DNA of 64,000 nt from an uncultured Rhodospirillales bacterium (GCA_903822185.1 CAIJOA010000042.1:1-64000); one strand, 5' to 3'. Positions 8,238 to 17,563 are shown, counted from the stretch's first letter. The notes: generated from the sequence alone by a model not told the origin. Program-made: numbers and translations.

Positions 8238-10637
8238 CTAAAATTCCTTGAGCAGCCGGTCGATATAGTCGCGCTCTATCGTCGGGCGGGCGCGTTCGCC
8301 GGCGCGGCGGCGGAGTTCGTCGAGGATTTGTTTGGCTTTTTCGAGCGCGGAATCGTTGCCCGTGCCCATACGGATTTGGCCGCCATCGTCGATGCCACCA
8401 TTGCCTTGCGCGCTGTCCATCAAACGGCCGAACGGATCGCGTTGCGCTTGATGGAGGCCGGGATTGTCGAGCGGTTCACCGCCCGGTCCGTCGCCGTCTT
8501 GATTTCCCATCATCTGATTGCCCATCGCGCGCGCCGCTTCCTGCAACGCATCCAAGGCGTCACTCTGCTGGCCGGCGGCCTGGCCGGACTGACCGCGCTG
8601 CAGGGCTTCAGCAGCGCCTTGCATCGCGCGTTCGGCACGGCTCATCGCTTGCGGCGTCTGCCCGCCTTGCGACTGCATTTGCTGCATCATCTGTTGCAGC
8701 ATCTGGCGCAATGCTTGTTGCTGTTGCGCGTCGCCGGATTGCGGTTGTCCTTGCTGGCCTTGGCGCGATTGGTTGAACGACCGGTCGAGCAGTTGCTGCT
8801 GTTGCCGCATCATTTGCTGCATCTGGCCCATCTGCTGGTTCTGGCCGTTCTGCCCCGGATTGGTTCGGGCCATGCGCAGATTCTCGAGCATCTGTTGCAG
8901 CTGCGACAATAACTGCCGCGCTTGGTCGCGCGCACCAGTGCGGGCGAGATCGCCTGCCTTGTTCAACATCTGCTGCAAGTCGCGCATCGACAGGCTCTGC
9001 GATGGATCGGCCGGCGGCAGTTGCGACGGGTCCATGTTCTGCATCTGCTGCGCGAGGGCGCGGAGATAGCGGTTCATCGCTTCCTGCACCTGTTTCATCA
9101 GGCGCTGAATTTCCGCGTCGGGCGCATTGTTGGCGATGGCGTCCTGCAGCGCCTTCATTGCATTGCGCAAGTCTTGTTGTTCCGCCGGCCCGCGTCCGTC
9201 CTCGATACGCAACGCCGTGTCCCACAGCAGTTGCTGCACCGGCGCGATCGATGAATTGTCCTTATCGAGGATCAGCCGTGCCTGTGCCGTACGCATCGCC
9301 ATGAAGGCGACGATGTCGTTGTTGTAGCGGCCGGGCCGCGACGACAGATCGGAGATCGTCTCGGCAACGACCTGTTTGTCGTCGGGCGTCAACATCAACT
9401 GACGCCGCTGCTCGGCCAGCGCCTTGGCGATCGGATTGTGAAAGACGCGCTCTGGCAAAACCATCTCGACGGTCTCGCTGGTACCGGTCTGGCCTAGCGC
9501 GTCGGTCGCCTGCAATTCGATCTGCACCGGCAGCCCGGCCCAGAGGTTTGCTGTCAGATCGAAATAACTCGCGGCCTGCGCATCTTTCAGATGCTGACCG
9601 GCCAATTGCAGATCGAGCGACAGAGCCTCGCCGTTCGGGTCCTTGATGCGATGGATGATCGCCTTGACGCCTTCGACGCCGTAATCGTCGGCGGCTTTGT
9701 AATCGAGCCGCAACGCCATGCGCTCGGTCCGCGAAGGCTTCTTGGCGAAGGCGATGGTCGGCGGCTTGTCGGGAATGACGCTGATCGGCCAGGTGCCGAG
9801 GCTATGTCCGTCCTGCTCGACGCTGAGGCGACTGCCGGCATTGATCGTCGCCGCACCTTTGAAGTTATGCGCGTCGATCGTCTCGAAATCGGTCGATCCT
9901 TTGTCGATCTTCAGATGCGGCGGATTACGGCCGCCGTGAACCTGGGCCAACAGCGTGCTGCCGACCGGCACGGCGACAGTCTGCGCCGCTGTGCTCGACA
10001 GGAACATCGGCGGCAGGCCCGTGTAATCGGGCGGGGTCAGCCACAGATCGAGGGTGACCTGTGCCGGGGTGGAATGCGAAACATCGGGCTCGAAGGCGCG
10101 GACGATGCGATGTGCCCAATCCTCGCGCGCATCGACCAGACCCAGCAGCAGGATCAACCCAAGCGCCATGCGCAGGGCAAAAGGATCGCGGCGGAGAAGC
10201 CCGGCGGCGGGTGTGCCGATCTTGAGGCGCTTTGTGTCCTCGGCCGCGCGCGCCTGATGGACACGCCAGAGGGCTTCCATGGCGGGATCTGAACCGGGCG
10301 GCAGGCGATCTTGCAGTGTCGCCAACGGACGATGCTGCAACTTGCTGGCGGTCTCGATGCGGCGGCGGGCTTCGGCGCGGCTGGGCCAGCGGAAACCCTG
10401 CGCGCCGTAAAACAGCGCGGCGGTCAGCACCAGCACCATCACCGCCAGCAGCAGCCAATGCAGCGACGCCGGCAGGCTGGCGGGAATATCGAACAGGGCA
10501 AGCGCGAGGAAAACGCCGATCGCCGCGGCAGTCGGCCAAAGAAGCGGCCACAGCCGTTCCCAGAACAGGGCGATGGTCGCGAGATCGAGCCGGCGCTTCA
10601 GCGCCGCCGGCGGAGAAGGAGATGCGAGCTCGACCAT
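8238..10637 (-). CDS. TIGR02302-family (DUF4175) membrane protein
   Basis: A 799-residue protein with two membrane segments at about residues 33-80, a third near 150-166, a large extracytoplasmic middle part, and a Gln/Met-rich stretch at about residues 555-690 (for example QQMGQMQQMMRQQQQ). This matches TIGR02302, an alphaproteobacterial family with a low-complexity C-terminal part and unknown function. The gene follows lysA by 19 bases, the usual gene order. The low-complexity stretch is encoded with CAG/CAA/ATG runs but stays in frame to a normal C terminus (IERDYIDRLLKEF). Confidence 0.85.
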   Translation of the reverse strand: MVELASPSPPAALKRRLDLATIALFWERLWPLLWPTAAAIGVFLALALFDIPASLPASLHWLLLAVMVLVLTAALFYGAQGFRWPSRAEARRRIETASKLQHRPLATLQDRLPPGSDPAMEALWRVHQARAAEDTKRLKIGTPAAGLLRRDPFALRMALGLILLLGLVDAREDWAHRIVRAFEPDVSHSTPAQVTLDLWLTPPDYTGLPPMFLSSTAAQTVAVPVGSTLLAQVHGGRNPPHLKIDKGSTDFETIDAHNFKGAATINAGSRLSVEQDGHSLGTWPISVIPDKPPTIAFAKKPSRTERMALRLDYKAADDYGVEGVKAIIHRIKDPNGEALSLDLQLAGQHLKDAQAASYFDLTANLWAGLPVQIELQATDALGQTGTSETVEMVLPERVFHNPIAKALAEQRRQLMLTPDDKQVVAETISDLSSRPGRYNNDIVAFMAMRTAQARLILDKDNSSIAPVQQLLWDTALRIEDGRGPAEQQDLRNAMKALQDAIANNAPDAEIQRLMKQVQEAMNRYLRALAQQMQNMDPSQLPPADPSQSLSMRDLQQMLNKAGDLARTGARDQARQLLSQLQQMLENLRMARTNPGQNGQNQQMGQMQQMMRQQQQLLDRSFNQSRQGQQGQPQSGDAQQQQALRQMLQQMMQQMQSQGGQTPQAMSRAERAMQGAAEALQRGQSGQAAGQQSDALDALQEAARAMGNQMMGNQDGDGPGGEPLDNPGLHQAQRDPFGRLMDSAQGNGGIDDGGQIRMGTGNDSALEKAKQILDELRRRAGERARPTIERDYIDRLLKEF

Positions 10638-10656
10638 CGGCAGTGGCCTCGTCCCG

Positions 10657-11946
10657 TTATTTCACCGTCAGCCAGGGTGGCAGACGGTCCGCGGCAAGGA
10701 CCGCATCGTAACTCGGCCGAGGCCGGATCACGGCGAAATTGGTGCCGCGTACCAGCACTTCCGGCACTGGCAGGCGGGTATTGTACCCCGAACTCATCGA
10801 AGCGCCATAGGCGCCTGCGGACATCAGCGCGACCATATCGCCCGCCGCTACCGTCGGCAGCATGCGCTTTTTGGCGAAGGTATCGCCGGTTTCGCAAACC
10901 GGGCCGACGATTTCGGCTTCCTTGAGGCCGCGTTTGGTTGCGGGGCCTTTCAGCGGCAGGATCTCGTGATAGGCGTCATAGAGAGCCGGGCGGATCAGGT
11001 CGTTCATCGCCGCGTCGATGATGACAAAGCGATGCGTCACGGCCTTCTTCACATAAACGATCCGCGACACCAGCACGCCGGCATTGCCGACGATGGCGCG
11101 GCCCGGCTCGAACGACAGCGTCGCGCCCAGATTGCCGGTGATGCGTTTCACCATCGCGGCGTAATCGGCAATGGCGGGCGGCGTCTCATCGCGATAACGG
11201 ATGCCCAACCCACCGCCGAGGTCGAGCCGATCGACCGCGATGCCGTCGGCGCGCAGCGTGCGATAAAGCTCGGCGACGCGGCGGAACGCGGTTTCGAACG
11301 GCCTGAGGCTGGTCAGTTGCGAGCCGATATGGACGGCGATCCCGACGGGTTTGATGTTCGGCAGCTTGGCCGCCTGGCGATAGACCGCGCGGGCATGGGC
11401 CAGGTCGATGCCGAACTTGTTCTCTTTCTTGCCGGTGGTGATCTTGGCGTGAGTCTTGGCATCGACGTCCGGATTGACGCGCAAGGCGATCGGCGCGTCC
11501 TTGCCAAGCCGCTGTGCGATAGCGCTGACCGCTTCCAGTTCGGGGATCGATTCGACGTTGATCTGATAGACGTCGTTGGCGAGGGCGAATTCGAGTTCGC
11601 TGGCTTTCTTGCCGACGCCGGAAAAGATGACGCGATTGCCGGCGATGCCTGCCGCCAAGGCGCGTCGGAACTCGCCTTCTGACACGACATCGGCGCCCGC
11701 GCCTAAACTGCCCAGCGTCGCGACGACGGCAAGATTCGGATTGGCCTTCACCGAGAAACAGACGCGCGTCGGCACGTCTTCGAACGCGCCGGCGAATTCG
11801 CGGAAGCGCCGTTCCAACTGTGCGCTGGAATAGACATAGCAGGGCGTGCCGACTTCGTCGGCGATCGCTGCCAACGGAATGTCTTCAACGCACAGCGCGC
11901 CGCCGCGATACGCGAATTCGGGCGCCCAGGGAGCTTTTTCGGCCAC
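10657..11946 (-). CDS. lysA: Diaminopimelate decarboxylase
   Basis: This PLP enzyme performs the last step of lysine synthesis, decarboxylating meso-diaminopimelate. The PLP lysine is in VCFSVKANPN, the glycine-rich phosphate-binding loop in LDLGGGLGI, and the substrate-binding CETGDTFAK near the C terminus. The protein is 429 residues if it starts at the GTG at 11946 (VAEKAPWAPEF), which has AAGAGAG upstream. A longer frame to 12033 would overlap the lipoprotein gene with an implausible Arg-rich extension. It follows the lipoprotein gene by four bases, in the common alphaproteobacterial order argH-lipoprotein-lysA. Confidence 0.93.
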   Translation of the reverse strand: MAEKAPWAPEFAYRGGALCVEDIPLAAIADEVGTPCYVYSSAQLERRFREFAGAFEDVPTRVCFSVKANPNLAVVATLGSLGAGADVVSEGEFRRALAAGIAGNRVIFSGVGKKASELEFALANDVYQINVESIPELEAVSAIAQRLGKDAPIALRVNPDVDAKTHAKITTGKKENKFGIDLAHARAVYRQAAKLPNIKPVGIAVHIGSQLTSLRPFETAFRRVAELYRTLRADGIAVDRLDLGGGLGIRYRDETPPAIADYAAMVKRITGNLGATLSFEPGRAIVGNAGVLVSRIVYVKKAVTHRFVIIDAAMNDLIRPALYDAYHEILPLKGPATKRGLKEAEIVGPVCETGDTFAKKRMLPTVAAGDMVALMSAGAYGASMSSGYNTRLPVPEVLVRGTNFAVIRPRPSYDAVLAADRLPPWLTVK

Positions 11947-11950
11947 GCGA

Positions 11951-12211
11951 TTACTCTCTTGGATAATTTTGCGGATAGGTGTTCGGAACGCCCGCCGGCG
12001 GCGACGGCGCGCCCTTCTTACCGCATCCAGCAAGGGTCACGGCGATTAGGAGCATGGCGAGGATGGGGACAACGGTGCGGCTGAAAACCCCCTCACCTTC
12101 CCATCGCTGCGCGACGGGCCCCTTCCTCTCCCCAAGGGGCGAGAGGCAAAAAGAAGAACCCTCGCCCCTTTGGGGAGAGGGCAGGGTGAGGGGGTGTTTC
12201 CGCACACTCAT
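11951..12211 (-). CDS. LptM-like small lipoprotein, 5' end lies in a repeat
   Basis: The last 40 or so codons encode a lipoprotein signal (VVPILAMLLIAVTLAGC) with lipobox LAGC, then GKKGAPSPPAG, the pattern of LptM/YifL lipoproteins between argH and lysA; LptM helps mature the LPS translocon in Escherichia coli. The start is unclear. Between the signal and argH lies repeat copy B2. The frame stays open through it to an ATG at 12211 that overlaps the argH stop (TGATG), which would give 86 residues with a repeat-encoded N terminus. The only later ATG, at 12055, would leave a signal with no basic residue. No GTG, TTG or ATG lies between. Confidence 0.6.
   Translation of the reverse strand: MSVRKHPLTLPSPQRGEGSSFCLSPLGERKGPVAQRWEGEGVFSRTVVPILAMLLIAVTLAGCGKKGAPSPPAGVPNTYPQNYPRE
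12089..12194. repeat. Intergenic repeat family B, copy 2
   Basis: An inverted repeat opening with CCCCCTCACC and closing with GGGTGAGGGGG. Inner arms read CTCTCCCCAAGGGGCGAG and CTCGCCCCTTTGGGGAGAGG. It occupies the space between argH and the signal-peptide codons of the small lipoprotein, on the coding side of the latter. Confidence 0.8.
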
Positions 12212-13629
12212 CACTTCACCTTACCGAGAAAGCGTTTGCGCGCCGCGGTCGCCGCGCGGGCGACATTGACCGGGGCGGTGCCGCCGAAGCTGGTGCGGCT
12301 TTCGACCGATTGCTCGACGGTCAGCACCTTGAAGATCGACGGGGTAATGCGTTTCTCGATCTTGCGCATTTCCTCGATCGACAATTCCGACAGCATGCAA
12401 TTCAAGGCTTCGGCCCGCGCGACCAGCGCGCCGGTCACATGATGCGCCTCGCGGAACGGCATGCCGATCTTCCGCACCAGCCAATCGGCCAGATCGGTCG
12501 CGGTGCTGAAGCCGCTCATCGCGACTTTCTTCATCGATGCTTTGTCGGGCTTCATGTCCTGCACCATGCCGGTGACGGCGGCGAGGCACAGCGTCATGGT
12601 ATCGACCGCATCGAACACCGGCGGCTTGTCTTCCTGCATGTCCTTGGCATAGGCCAGCGGCAGGCCCTTCATCACGGCCAGCAACCCGGTCAGCGTACCG
12701 ATCAGGCGCCCCGCCTTGGCGCGGACCAGTTCGGCTGCATCGGGGTTGCGTTTCTGCGGCATCATCGAGCTTCCGGTGGTGTAGGCATCGCTCAGCTTGA
12801 TGAAGCGGAACGGCTCGCTGACCCAGATGATGATCTCTTCGGCGAAGCGCGACAGATGCACGCCGGCGATGGCGACCGCCGATAGGAACTCCAGCGCGAA
12901 GTCGCGATCCGACACCGCATCCAGCGAGTTCGCCGTCGGCCGGTCGAAGCCCATGGCCTTCGCCGTCATCGCCCGGTCGATCGGGAAGGACGTACCGGCC
13001 AGCGCGCCCGAACCCAGCGGCGATTCGTTCAAACGCTTGCTGCAATCGGCGAGACGCCCGCGGTCGCGGCCCAGCATCTCGACATAGGCCAACAGATGAT
13101 GGCCGAACGTGACCGGCTGCCCAACCTGTAGATGAGTAAAGCCCGGCATCACCGTCGCGGCATGGCGCTCGGCCTGGGTGATCAGCGCGCCTTGCAGGGC
13201 GGCGATCTGCCGGTCCATCGTCGCGATGGCGTCGCGCACCCACAATTTGAAATCGGTCGCGACCTGATCGTTGCGCGACCGCGCGGTGTGGAGGCGCCCC
13301 GCGGCCTTGCCGATGACTTCGGACAGCCGCGCCTCGATATTGAGGTGGATGTCTTCATGTTCGATGCGGAACGGAAAGATGCCAGATTCGATCTCGCGGC
13401 GGATGCGGCCGAGGCCACGGGCAATGGCGTTCCCGTCGCTGCGCGATATGATCCGCTTGCGGACCAGCATGGCGCAATGCGCCAGCGACCCGGCGATGTC
13501 CTGCGCATAAAGTCGTTTATCGACTTCCAGCGAGGCATTGATCTGCTGCATCACGGCAGCGGGACCGGCGGCGAAGCGTCCGCCCCAGGCTGCGTTGGCC
13601 GTGTTTTGCTTGCGCCGTTTGGGCGTCAT
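12211..13629 (-). CDS. argH: Argininosuccinate lyase
   Basis: The enzyme splits argininosuccinate into arginine and fumarate, the last step of arginine synthesis. The fumarase/aspartase-superfamily signature is present as [12 protein letters not shown], with the catalytic Ser in the flexible loop, and the family stretches [11 protein letters not shown] and [13 protein letters not shown] are clear. At 472 residues it is of normal size. It begins at an ATG at 13629, only 27 bases from the divergent thioredoxin-like gene, so the two promoters must overlap or lie within the neighbouring coding sequence. It is the first gene of the argH-lipoprotein-lysA-TIGR02302 run. Confidence 0.96.
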   Translation of the reverse strand: MTPKRRKQNTANAAWGGRFAAGPAAVMQQINASLEVDKRLYAQDIAGSLAHCAMLVRKRIISRSDGNAIARGLGRIRREIESGIFPFRIEHEDIHLNIEARLSEVIGKAAGRLHTARSRNDQVATDFKLWVRDAIATMDRQIAALQGALITQAERHAATVMPGFTHLQVGQPVTFGHHLLAYVEMLGRDRGRLADCSKRLNESPLGSGALAGTSFPIDRAMTAKAMGFDRPTANSLDAVSDRDFALEFLSAVAIAGVHLSRFAEEIIIWVSEPFRFIKLSDAYTTGSSMMPQKRNPDAAELVRAKAGRLIGTLTGLLAVMKGLPLAYAKDMQEDKPPVFDAVDTMTLCLAAVTGMVQDMKPDKASMKKVAMSGFSTATDLADWLVRKIGMPFREAHHVTGALVARAEALNCMLSELSIEEMRKIEKRITPSIFKVLTVEQSVESRTSFGGTAPVNVARAATAARKRFLGKVK

Positions 13630-13656
13630 GACGGGAAACCGTTTTGTAGGGTGGTG

Positions 13657-14259
13657 ATGGCGGTGAAATCGACGGTGGTGATACGCGCGCTCACAGTGGT
13701 GCTGGTCCTTTGCGGCGTGGCGCTGACGGCGCTGCTCGTTCTACGTCCGAAACGTATCGAGCCCGACGTGACACCCATGCCCGCCAACACCGCTGCAACT
13801 CCAGCCTTGGGCCAGTTTACCGCGCTCCCATCGCCGCTTCCAGCGCCGGCGCTGTCTTTCACGACACGCGACGGCACGGCAAAACAACTCTCGGATTTCG
13901 AAGGCCGGCTGGTGCTGGTCAATCTCTGGGCGACCTGGTGTGTGCCCTGCGTCAAGGAAATGCCGTCGCTCGACCGGCTTCAGGCGCAGATGGGGGACAA
14001 GCTGACGATCCTCGCCATTTCCGAGGACCGCAGCGGCGCGGCGGTGGTCGATCCGTTCCTGACGCGCATCGGGATCAAAAATCTCAGCATCTATCTCGAT
14101 CCCAAATCCGCGGCCAGCAACGCCTTCGCGGTGCAGGGCCTGCCGACCAGCATCCTGATCGGCCGTGACGGCAAGATGCTGGGCAAGGAAGAGGGCGGGG
14201 CTGAATGGGACAGTGCGAAGATACAGGCGGCGCTACAGCGGTACATCGACGCGAAGTGA
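13657..14259 (+). CDS. TlpA-like membrane-anchored thiol-disulfide oxidoreductase
   Basis: A 200-residue protein with an uncleaved membrane anchor at about residues 7-30 and a thioredoxin-like domain from about residue 60. The active site CVPC is at residues 95-98 (WATWCVPC), typical of TlpA/ResA-type reductants of periplasmic cysteines, for example in cytochrome c or copper-site maturation. The cis-Pro region is GLPTSILI. The ATG at 13657 is preferred; two in-frame GTG codons precede it directly. It is divergent from argH, as in many Alphaproteobacteria, and its partner proteins are not in the window. Confidence 0.88.
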   Translation: MAVKSTVVIRALTVVLVLCGVALTALLVLRPKRIEPDVTPMPANTAATPALGQFTALPSPLPAPALSFTTRDGTAKQLSDFEGRLVLVNLWATWCVPCVKEMPSLDRLQAQMGDKLTILAISEDRSGAAVVDPFLTRIGIKNLSIYLDPKSAASNAFAVQGLPTSILIGRDGKMLGKEEGGAEWDSAKIQAALQRYIDAK

Positions 14260-14271
14260 GGTCGGGAGTGT

Positions 14272-14380
14272 GACCCCCTCACCCCAACCCTCTCCCCCAA
14301 GGGGGCGAGGGAGGATTTAGATAACCCCTCGCCCCCTTGGGGAGAGGGAGGGACCCGTGTCAGCGGGAGGGTGAGGGGGC
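14272..14380. repeat. Intergenic repeat family B, copy 3
   Basis: Opens with CCCCCTCACCCCAACCCTCTCCC and closes with GGGAGGGTGAGGGGGC; inner arms CCCCCAAGGGGGCGAGGG and CCCTCGCCCCCTTGGGGAG. It separates the converging thioredoxin-like and esterase genes and may act as a shared hairpin at their 3' ends. Confidence 0.8.
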
Positions 14381-14397
14381 AATGCCCCCGCTGTCTC

Positions 14398-15048
14398 TTA
14401 CGCGAAAGCCTTCCGCAAAAACCCAATCCCGCGCGACAGGCCCTCTTCGTCGATGCCATGACCGAGGCCCGGGCACAACAGCCCCTCGGCCGGCACACCC
14501 GCCGCCAGCAGCGCCTTCAACGCCTCCGGATGCGCCTCGGGCGGCACGACCTGGTCGCGGTCGCCATGAACCAGCAGCATCTTCGGCTTCGATTTCATCT
14601 CGGTCGCCAACGACTCCGGCGCGAACAGCCGGCCCGAATAAGCGACCACGCCGGCGATCTCTTTCGCCCGGCGCAAGCTGACGAACATCGACATCATCGC
14701 GCCCTGCGAGAAACCGACCAGCGCCAGCTTCGATTCATCGAACCCACGCGCCGCCAGCGCCTCGGTCAGGAATTCATCGAGAATACCCGCCGCAACCCGC
14801 ACCTCGGCCAGCACCTGCTCGCGCGACCGCCCGTTGAACCCGAACCACTGCCGCCCGAACGGCGCGCCCTCACAGGGAAACGGCGCATGCGGCGACAGAA
14901 ACTCCGCCTCGGGCAATACCGACGCCCATTGCGGCGCGAGGCCAATGAGGTCGTTCCCGTCGGCGCCAAAGCCGTGCAGCAGCACGACAAGCTGCTTCGG
15001 CTTGCCGGATTGCGGGAGAAGGTTCGGTCCGTCGAGTTTCTGTGCCAT
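14398..15048 (-). CDS. Carboxylesterase / phospholipase family alpha/beta hydrolase
   Basis: A 216-residue cytoplasmic alpha/beta hydrolase of the Abhydrolase_2 group (EstB, YpfH, acyl-protein thioesterase relatives). The oxyanion loop is LLHGFGADGND, the nucleophile Ser is in GFSQGAM, the Asp in GDRDQVVP and the His in GLGHGID, so the triad is complete. The natural substrate cannot be told from sequence; short-chain esters or lysophospholipids are usual for the family. It starts at an ATG at 15048 and stands alone, bounded by two repeat elements. Confidence 0.87.
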   Translation of the reverse strand: MAQKLDGPNLLPQSGKPKQLVVLLHGFGADGNDLIGLAPQWASVLPEAEFLSPHAPFPCEGAPFGRQWFGFNGRSREQVLAEVRVAAGILDEFLTEALAARGFDESKLALVGFSQGAMMSMFVSLRRAKEIAGVVAYSGRLFAPESLATEMKSKPKMLLVHGDRDQVVPPEAHPEALKALLAAGVPAEGLLCPGLGHGIDEEGLSRGIGFLRKAFA

Positions 15049-15105
15049 GGCGCGAGGGATAGAGGATGGGACCGATTTTGTTAAGAGGCCGGTTTTCTTT
15101 CCATC

Positions 15106-15188
15106 GTCATTGCGAGCCCATTCTTGAAGAAGGGCGAAGCAATCCAGTCTTTCCGCACGATGGATTGCTTCGCTGTGCTCGCAATGAC
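15106..15188. repeat. Intergenic repeat family A, copy 2
   Basis: Full copy: GTCATTGCGAG at the left end and CTCGCAATGAC at the right end are exact inverted partners, with GAAGCAATCCA and TGGATTGCTTC inside them. It lies in the divergent space between the esterase gene and gluQ and ends only 12 bases before the gluQ start. Confidence 0.85.
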
Positions 15189-15200
15189 TAGGGTTAGAGC

Positions 15201-16040
15201 ATGGCTACCCTAACAACCCGCTTTGCGCCCAGCCCGACCGGATTCTTACATCTCGGTCATGCCTATTCGGCACTGATCGGATGGCATGCTGCGCGTGAGG
15301 TCGGTGGCAAGTTTCTGTTACGCATCGAAGATATCGATGTTGGGCGGTGCCGCGAGGAATTTCTCGAAGCGATCAGCGAGGACCTCGCGTGGCTCGGCAT
15401 CGATTGGGATGGACCGGTGCGGCGGCAGTCGGAACATTTTGATGATTATCGTGCGGCGTTGGCTCGGTTGACCGACGCGGGGTTGATCTATCCGTGCTTC
15501 TGTACGCGGCGCGATATCGCGGCCGAGGTCGCGCATGCCGATGCCGCGCCGCAGGGCGAGGATAGGCCGCTCTATCCCGGAACATGTCGGCATCTTAGCG
15601 AGACCGAGCGCGCGCGACGCATCGCGGCAGGCGATAGCTTTGCGTTGCGGCTCGATGTCGCCGAGGCACGCGCGCGAACCAGCGCGTTGTCATGGCAGGA
15701 CGAAGAACGCGGCACGATCGCCGCCGCACCGGAAAGTCTCGGCGACGTGGTGCTGGCGCGTAAGGACGTGCCGACGAGTTATCACCTCGCCGTCACGGTC
15801 GATGATGCGCTGCAGGGCGTGACGCTGGTGACGCGCGGGGTCGATCTTTTTGCTTCGACGCATATTCATCGTCTGCTGCAGGCGCTGCTCGATCTGCCGG
15901 TACCGCGTTATCGTCATCACGCGCTGCTGACGGACCCGACCGGCAAGCGGTACGCGAAACGCGACAAAGCTTTGACATTGCGCTCACTGCGGGAGGCGGG
16001 GCATACGCCGGACGAGGTGCGTGCGATGGCGGTGAAGTAA
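15201..16040 (+). CDS. gluQ: Glutamyl-Q tRNA(Asp) synthetase
   Basis: This truncated relative of glutamyl-tRNA synthetase attaches glutamate to the queuosine base of tRNA-Asp. The class I HIGH-like motif is HLGH at residues 17-20 (PSPTGFLHLGHA), the KMSKS-like loop is KRDKA, and the zinc-binding cysteines include CFC and the Cys in YPGTCRH. The anticodon-binding domain of true GltX is absent; 279 residues is the usual GluQRS length. The ATG at 15201 opens on ATLTTRFAPSPTG, the family's normal N terminus. A family A repeat lies directly upstream and may hold part of the 5' leader. Confidence 0.93.
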   Translation: MATLTTRFAPSPTGFLHLGHAYSALIGWHAAREVGGKFLLRIEDIDVGRCREEFLEAISEDLAWLGIDWDGPVRRQSEHFDDYRAALARLTDAGLIYPCFCTRRDIAAEVAHADAAPQGEDRPLYPGTCRHLSETERARRIAAGDSFALRLDVAEARARTSALSWQDEERGTIAAAPESLGDVVLARKDVPTSYHLAVTVDDALQGVTLVTRGVDLFASTHIHRLLQALLDLPVPRYRHHALLTDPTGKRYAKRDKALTLRSLREAGHTPDEVRAMAVK

Positions 16041-16043
16041 GTT

Positions 16044-16141
16044 TCACCACGGAGGCACGGAGAAGAGGGAGAAGAAGAATCAGGGCCGCAAGCGGTCCAA
16101 GAATTCTTCTTCTCCGTGCTCTCTGTGTCTCCGTGGTTCAT
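16044..16141. repeat. Intergenic inverted repeat family D
   Basis: Left arm 16044-16081 begins TTTCACCACGGAGGCACGGAG; right arm 16104-16141 ends GTGTCTCCGTGGTTCAT. The arms are imperfect partners with GAAGAAGAATC and AATTCTTCTTCTCC inside and a GGGCCGCAAGCGGTCC tip. Similar CACCACGGAG elements occur between genes in other proteobacteria. It follows the gluQ stop by a few bases and could serve as its 3' hairpin. Confidence 0.75.
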
Positions 16142-16240
16142 CTTTTTGCGCGCAGCCGATTGATTCGAAAGCCGTGCCGATTACGATCAGGTCATCGAGT
16201 TTTGGGGGCGTCGGAACGCCCTATTTCGGGAGGGTTTCGA

Positions 16241-17461
16241 ATGGATTTTCCGCCGGGCACATCATACGCCAAGGGACTCAAAGCCGTCGGTTATCATGAT
16301 CTCATCGGTAAGCCGGGCTTCAAGATGGCGCTGCATAAGAAGGGTGAGCGCTGGTGGATTTATATTCCGGCGCTGTGGGAATCGGGCTTTCACATTCTCG
16401 AAGTTACCGACCCGACCAATCCGCGTCATGTCCGCTTTGTCGAGGGACCGGCGAACACTTGGACCTTGCAGGTGCAGATCGTCGGCACGCGCATGATCAC
16501 CTCGATGGAGCGGATCGCGCCGGGTTGGGGAGACACGCCGGGTGCGCCCTACGGTGAAGGTTTCGTGATTTGGGATCTGACCGATCCGGAAGACCCGAAA
16601 CGTCAGGGCCAGTTCAAGACCGGCGGCGGCGGCACGCATCGCAATTATTATGACGGCGGCCGTTACGTTTATGCGACGGGCCTGCCCGAAGGTTATGAGG
16701 GACAGATTCTGCAGATAGTCGATATCGACGATCCGACCCATCCGCAGGAAGTCTCGCGTTGGTGGCGCCCGGGGCAGTGGAAGACGGGCGGCGAATCCGG
16801 TGCGCCGCATGGCACGATGCTGCATGGCGGCGCTTATGTGCGCGGCGAGCGGGCGTATCTGCCCTATGGCGGCGGCGGTTTCGTCATTCTCGATATTTCG
16901 GACAAGAAGAAACCGGTGATGGTCAGCGACCTGCCGTTCTCGCCGCCGTTCCAAAGCTTCATCGCGGTTCACACGGCGCAGCCATTGCAGAAACGCGAGT
17001 TGGTGATCGTCAATTCCGAAGCCATTGCGGAGAACTGCAACGAACCGCTGGGCTATGCTGGTATCGTCGATATTTCTGACGAGAAGAAGCCGCGGCTTTG
17101 TTCGCTGTTTCCGTTGCCGCGTCCGCCGGAAGATGCGCCTTACAAGAACTTCTGCGAGAAGGGTGGGCGCTTCGGGCCGCATAATCAGCATCAATGGCAG
17201 TATCAGGACATCCTGCTGCATGACGAGGATCTGTGCTTCCTGACCTACTTCAATTCGGGCCTGCGTGTGTTCGATATTTCGGACGACAAGCTGGTGAAGG
17301 AAGTCGCCTATTTTGTGCCGCCCGATCCGCTGGAACGGCGCGGCATGTTGCCGAAGTCAAAGCTGGTGGGTCAGACCGAAGACGTGTTGTGCGATGCGCG
17401 CGGCTTTATCTACATCACCGATAAGAACCACGGCATCTATGTGCTGAGGCTGGATCGGTAA
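16241..17461 (+). CDS. LVIVD-repeat protein
   Basis: A 406-residue protein made of beta-propeller-like LVIVD repeats; repeat-type strands include SGFHILEVTDPTNPRHV, EGFVIWDLTDPEDPKRQG, LQIVDIDDPTHPQ, GGFVILDISDKKKPVMV, AGIVDISDEKKPRL and LRVFDISDDKLVKEV. No signal peptide is seen, unlike many LVIVD proteins. Its ligand and function are unknown. The ATG at 16241 is chosen because GGGAGGG lies 9 bases upstream; a longer in-frame reading from 16133 runs back into the family D repeat. It is monocistronic and ends against repeat C. Confidence 0.8.
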   Translation: MDFPPGTSYAKGLKAVGYHDLIGKPGFKMALHKKGERWWIYIPALWESGFHILEVTDPTNPRHVRFVEGPANTWTLQVQIVGTRMITSMERIAPGWGDTPGAPYGEGFVIWDLTDPEDPKRQGQFKTGGGGTHRNYYDGGRYVYATGLPEGYEGQILQIVDIDDPTHPQEVSRWWRPGQWKTGGESGAPHGTMLHGGAYVRGERAYLPYGGGGFVILDISDKKKPVMVSDLPFSPPFQSFIAVHTAQPLQKRELVIVNSEAIAENCNEPLGYAGIVDISDEKKPRLCSLFPLPRPPEDAPYKNFCEKGGRFGPHNQHQWQYQDILLHDEDLCFLTYFNSGLRVFDISDDKLVKEVAYFVPPDPLERRGMLPKSKLVGQTEDVLCDARGFIYITDKNHGIYVLRLDR

Positions 17462-17473
17462 GCTCACCCTCCA

Positions 17474-17553
17474 TCGTCATTCCCGCGAAAGCAGGAATCC
17501 ATCGTGCCGTTTGTGCTGTCGATAGATGGACCCCCGCTTTCGCGGGGGTGACG
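17474..17553. repeat. Intergenic inverted repeat family C
   Basis: TCGTCATTCCCGCGAAAGCAGG at the left and CCCCCGCTTTCGCGGGGGTGACGA at the right are inverted partners. It fills the gap between the converging LVIVD and Nudix genes and may terminate both transcripts. Confidence 0.8.
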
Positions 17554-17563
17554 ATCGTAAAAG

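Noticed and set aside
9591-10292. Open frame opposite the TIGR02302 gene
   Set aside because: Overlaps a recognised family gene and shows no start signal or domain.
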